From NCBI GenBank assembly GCA_031549085.1, contig JAVBQL010000021.1, positions 16,070 to 80,069 of the forward strand: a stretch of 64,000 bases of DNA, in the 5' to 3' direction. How positions within the stretch are numbered: position 1 is the first letter of the stretch; each line of letters begins with the position of its first letter. The notes beneath the pieces were generated by a model. The model was given only the letters and a program-made list of their open reading frames with translations, ran no database searches and was not told the origin of the DNA. The DNA is from JAVBQL01 sp031549085. GTDB lineage: Bacteria > Spirochaetota > GWE2-31-10 > MWDO01. Of the stretch, positions 61,901 to 64,000 are shown in pieces. The position numbers and the translations under genes were made by a program.

Positions 61901-64000
61901 AAATAGAGCTATTTAGAAAATATGAGAGTAGATTTGAAGTTCTTAATAATGAAATAGTTGATATAAAAAACCACCTTGATAGTGATATAAATGAGAAGAT
62001 CGAGAGCGGCAATAGAGAGTTCTCTCATATGTTTACATCTAATAGGGACTATATTTTAAGTCAATTTAAAGAGATAGAGAGTGATATCAATAATCGTGTA
62101 GAGCAGTATAATAGTGAATTGGAAAAGACTATTGATGATGTTAAAAATATAGGAGATACATATTCATTAGATATCTCAAATAAGTTTAAAGAGACAGATG
62201 ATAATTTGAGAGAGATAGTCGAAAACTATCAAGAGAAATTTTCTAATGAATTGACTGATTTTAATAATAGGGCAAAAGAATCTGAAGTTATATTAAAAAA
62301 TAGACTAGGTGAAATAGAAAATGATTATTTCAAAAGAGGAAATAGTCTTTTAACTTTAGCTAAAGATAGTGTATCTGATTTTGAAAAAAAACTTATTAGT
62401 TTAGATTTTGAGTTGAAAGAACTTGATAAAAAATTGTATGAAGAGTCCATTGCAAGATATGAAGAGAGCAAAAATTCTCTTAATGATATTATAGAGCAGG
62501 GTAATAGAGAGGTTCTTGAGCAATATGCTCTACACGAGGAACAAATTACTTCTAATATAGAGAAGAATAGAAAACTTATTGAAAAGATAGAGAGTGAAGT
62601 CTCTCTTCTTGACAGTGAGATAGACTCTCTTATAAAAGAGTCTTTTGCAAAGGCTGATGTGAAACTTGAAGATAAATTATACAATATTGATAAAATATAT
62701 AGAGACCATAAAGATGAAATTGATTCTAAGATAGATTATATTGAAAGCTCTTTAAATGATGATTTTAATAGATTGTCAACTATTTTTAATAATAGAAACA
62801 GTGAGATGCTTGCTGAAACAAGAGAAGATTTTAATATAGTTAAAAATAATTTTAGCCAAATTAATGAATCTATAGAGGAGCTAAAATCAAGAATTGATAC
62901 AGATGTTGAGAGAAAAATTGATATTGCAAAAGAGGTTCTAACAAATATATTTGATGACAGTATCAAGAATTATAAAGCTCTTAATGATGAGATCGTAGAT
63001 AGGATTTCTAAATATAATAGTGAAGTTGAAAACATAAAACATAGTTTTGAAGATTTGGAGGAGAAATTTAGAGAGAAACTCTCCTCAAGTATGAGTGAAG
63101 TTGATAGTTCTATAATTGATAAATTTTCTGAGATAAAAAATAGAGTAGATGAAGAGGTTAACGTCTTAAGAGATGGCATCAATTCATCAAAAGATGAGAT
63201 TTTTGTTCAGCTTGAATCTTTGGCCAATGATATAAATCAAAAGGGAGAGGCGAGATATTCTGAAACAAAAAAACTTTTTGATGAACTAATTGTTAATTTT
63301 AGAGACTACGAAAATCGTATAGAACTGGCCAAAAAAGAGGCCAATGATGAGATTAGAGCTTTAATAGGTGAGAGTGAATCTATATATGAAGAGTTTGGCT
63401 TGCAATTTAATGAAGCTACCTCCTCTCTATCTGAACTTGAAAAAAACTATAAAAAATCTTTAAATGACACTAAACTTGCATTGGAGTCTTCGCTTCAATT
63501 CTCTGTCAAAGAGTATGAGTCTATACTTTCAAACTCATACAATATTGGCTCTAACGAGCTTAAAAATAGTTATGAGCAATACTCTAGAAATTTGAATAGT
63601 GAGACTGCCAAACACTCAGAAACCCTTACATCTGAATATGACTCATACTCTCAACTATTGTCATCTCAATTTGATTCCTACTCCACCTCTTTTACAAATA
63701 AATTTACCTCCCTCGAGACTCTATTTGTTGATTCTATAGCTAAACTTGATGAGAAGAGAAGTGAAGTCGAAATTGTTTATTCAAAAACTCTCCATCTATC
63801 TGAAGATATAGATAAAAAAGTTCGTGACTATCTACTAGAAATCACTCTTTTGTCTGAAAATGTTGAATCATCTATTTCTTCATTGGGCAGCGAACAACTC
63901 GATAATTTGAGTGCGCTCTATGCAGATTTAAGCAGCAAAATAGAGAGCAGTTTTGATTTTTACAAGCGTGAACTCTCTGGACTTGAATCAACAATTGCCA
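58942..64000 (+). CDS. Giant membrane-anchored coiled-coil protein, C-terminus off the right edge
   Basis: ATG 58942 opens a frame that stays open to the window end, 1686 codons so far. Residues 3-20 are a single hydrophobic anchor (YVFIIFVSVITSLIFFII) followed by a basic, His-rich junction, then an almost pure coiled coil. Hydrophobic residues recur every three to four positions, Glu/Lys/Asp/Ser/Asn dominate, and I found no proline or tryptophan. Short motifs such as ESExxxRL and NSDIEE-type heptads recur without exact tandem copies. It is probably a filamentous or tethering protein under the inner membrane. Spirochaetes are known to encode very long coiled-coil proteins linked to cell shape. 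Homology to a named one was not established. Confidence 0.85.
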   Translation, partial: MDYVFIIFVSVITSLIFFIIHKKTDRIHKHANDHKRDFSRLSQLVCRAKDDIANLQKDTIEFIDISRSEFIEDFKKANNVREELGNLIDIAKINSSELINVSRKVSSLFVRTEAIDEEIAKLAEVVKEIKDSEDFINSVFEKIDDFKNQLIEVDESVGSILNRVKIENEAVLKNVVNEVFSEVENRLESVSKSYYDVEKSIEDKQYELVDTINDFRERVDSDISSTKDNLDQFLREQEGILDSSSKDLLLEIRKIESDLDSFKSTFFDTVVEEFNNLILVNNSKIESLRSEFSKTEIDFKERIENRLSEFTTSVSNVEERGDSIYKNLKAQIVSERDRAINGIRKTFQNIMSEMSNFNDKMQGDTRENLTQVIRLNENKIRLISETVKQAENETNIALANYQKLILDTTNKYELLKDSLNSDIEEQKAGFDSHITNLSRRFLNNVDETFDSLSNGVITKREDITGQFDNLFLESEKRLHEVASKLKDKISIIEENIENKTEELHQNILSNQDVLESQIKSDLEIKYDELKQSVYSRVQTNYSELDDFVNTAKNEINLLKDNLLDKIEQSNIEVEASKDDSLKILDVAKEDIKHELSHLEEEINNALLKQEKRIAELEDDFAVRLNSINDNFMLKIDSLNDSYSETVSSIKERANDLENDFSTNLNSIEESYRERFDELYRNSFNNFEKLNEKYDDTAQNINRLDKKVEKDISEQIQIGKLEISNIINNNIETIQSEYEILKEESRAVISNYRNDLEMVKNSIKNIESEYEERLTSKFDDVDNSLIIKMKSVGDIVEKIREINDNYNIKLSDLDDKLNSYENELTDRAIKVENIIIEKGEQILSSKFERVYELDKKYSSLVEKIDAVNSDIDSLVLNRIEGGKIELDTILKDGIDKLNSDYRELENIHEEKIETYKNELEKVKTNINQLNQNFTKLFSEKLDETDSRIDAKFNEINLLYNYHIEELNNRLNSIDKNYSDKSEELIEEKIELFRKYESRFEVLNNEIVDIKNHLDSDINEKIESGNREFSHMFTSNRDYILSQFKEIESDINNRVEQYNSELEKTIDDVKNIGDTYSLDISNKFKETDDNLREIVENYQEKFSNELTDFNNRAKESEVILKNRLGEIENDYFKRGNSLLTLAKDSVSDFEKKLISLDFELKELDKKLYEESIARYEESKNSLNDIIEQGNREVLEQYALHEEQITSNIEKNRKLIEKIESEVSLLDSEIDSLIKESFAKADVKLEDKLYNIDKIYRDHKDEIDSKIDYIESSLNDDFNRLSTIFNNRNSEMLAETREDFNIVKNNFSQINESIEELKSRIDTDVERKIDIAKEVLTNIFDDSIKNYKALNDEIVDRISKYNSEVENIKHSFEDLEEKFREKLSSSMSEVDSSIIDKFSEIKNRVDEEVNVLRDGINSSKDEIFVQLESLANDINQKGEARYSETKKLFDELIVNFRDYENRIELAKKEANDEIRALIGESESIYEEFGLQFNEATSSLSELEKNYKKSLNDTKLALESSLQFSVKEYESILSNSYNIGSNELKNSYEQYSRNLNSETAKHSETLTSEYDSYSQLLSSQFDSYSTSFTNKFTSLETLFVDSIAKLDEKRSEVEIVYSKTLHLSEDIDKKVRDYLLEITLLSENVESSISSLGSEQLDNLSALYADLSSKIESSFDFYKRELSGLESTIA

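Noticed and set aside
59106..63182. Several minus-strand ORFs rich in Ser, Leu and Phe under the giant coiled-coil gene
   Set aside because: They are the antisense of a long, compositionally biased plus-strand frame, with no ribosome binding sites and no family features.

Overview
The window is AT-rich DNA from a spirochaete. The clearest lineage marker is a flagellar filament sheath protein FlaA (35820-36998). It is supported by many lipoproteins with spirochaete-like lipoboxes, a DUF5312-type protein and a very long membrane-anchored coiled-coil ORF. Family or genus cannot be fixed from the sequence. Genes are dense, promoters often match TTGACA-N17-TATAAT, TTG start codons are common, and no rRNA or tRNA gene was recognised.

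Layout. 1-3121 (minus): 5' part of an HD-domain protein, a small membrane protein, a 73-aa protein and a PlsC-type acyltransferase. 3268-6252 (plus): two lipoprotein genes, each with its own promoter and terminator. 6316-15766: purD, an amidohydrolase, folP-metY, an anchored unknown, an EpmA-like ligase, mazG and an exported unknown. 16000-22115: an envelope cluster with a lytic transglycosylase, a CPBP protease, an HtrA-like lipoprotein and TPR proteins. 22205-25506: an FMN riboswitch controlling ribD-ribE, followed by a palindromic repeat and ribBA. 25669-32084 (minus): a beta-helix lipoprotein frameshifted at a T10 tract, a repeat-rich 780-bp gap, a Cache-HAMP-PP2C regulator cut by an in-frame TAA, a membrane protein and an SDF-family symporter.

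32350-37054 (plus): a three-domain cytidylyltransferase/zinc-ribbon/methyltransferase fusion, an amidase, a GerMN-like protein and flaA. 37118-43069 (plus): ptsI, a PHP protein, a sialidase-like propeller, cysK, a DUF1801 protein, dapB and a Dabb protein. 43107-46600 (minus): NUDIX, DUF5312 and a TPR lipoprotein. 46710-51873: hisF, carB and prmC. 51950-58633 (minus): an OLD-type ATPase/nuclease, the ppx-ppk polyphosphate pair and a LolB/DUF4292-like lipoprotein. 58942-64000 (plus): a coiled-coil ORF that runs off the window.

Most genes are housekeeping (purine, folate, riboflavin, sulfur amino acid, lysine, pyrimidine and polyphosphate metabolism) or envelope/motility functions. The parts most worth a second look are the T10 frameshift, the nonsense-split sensor, two composite palindromic repeats placed just 3' of genes, a separate nested inverted-repeat region, the sugar-modification fusion and the giant coiled-coil protein. 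No phage, CRISPR array or complete mobile element was found. The OLD-type gene is the only defence-like gene seen.
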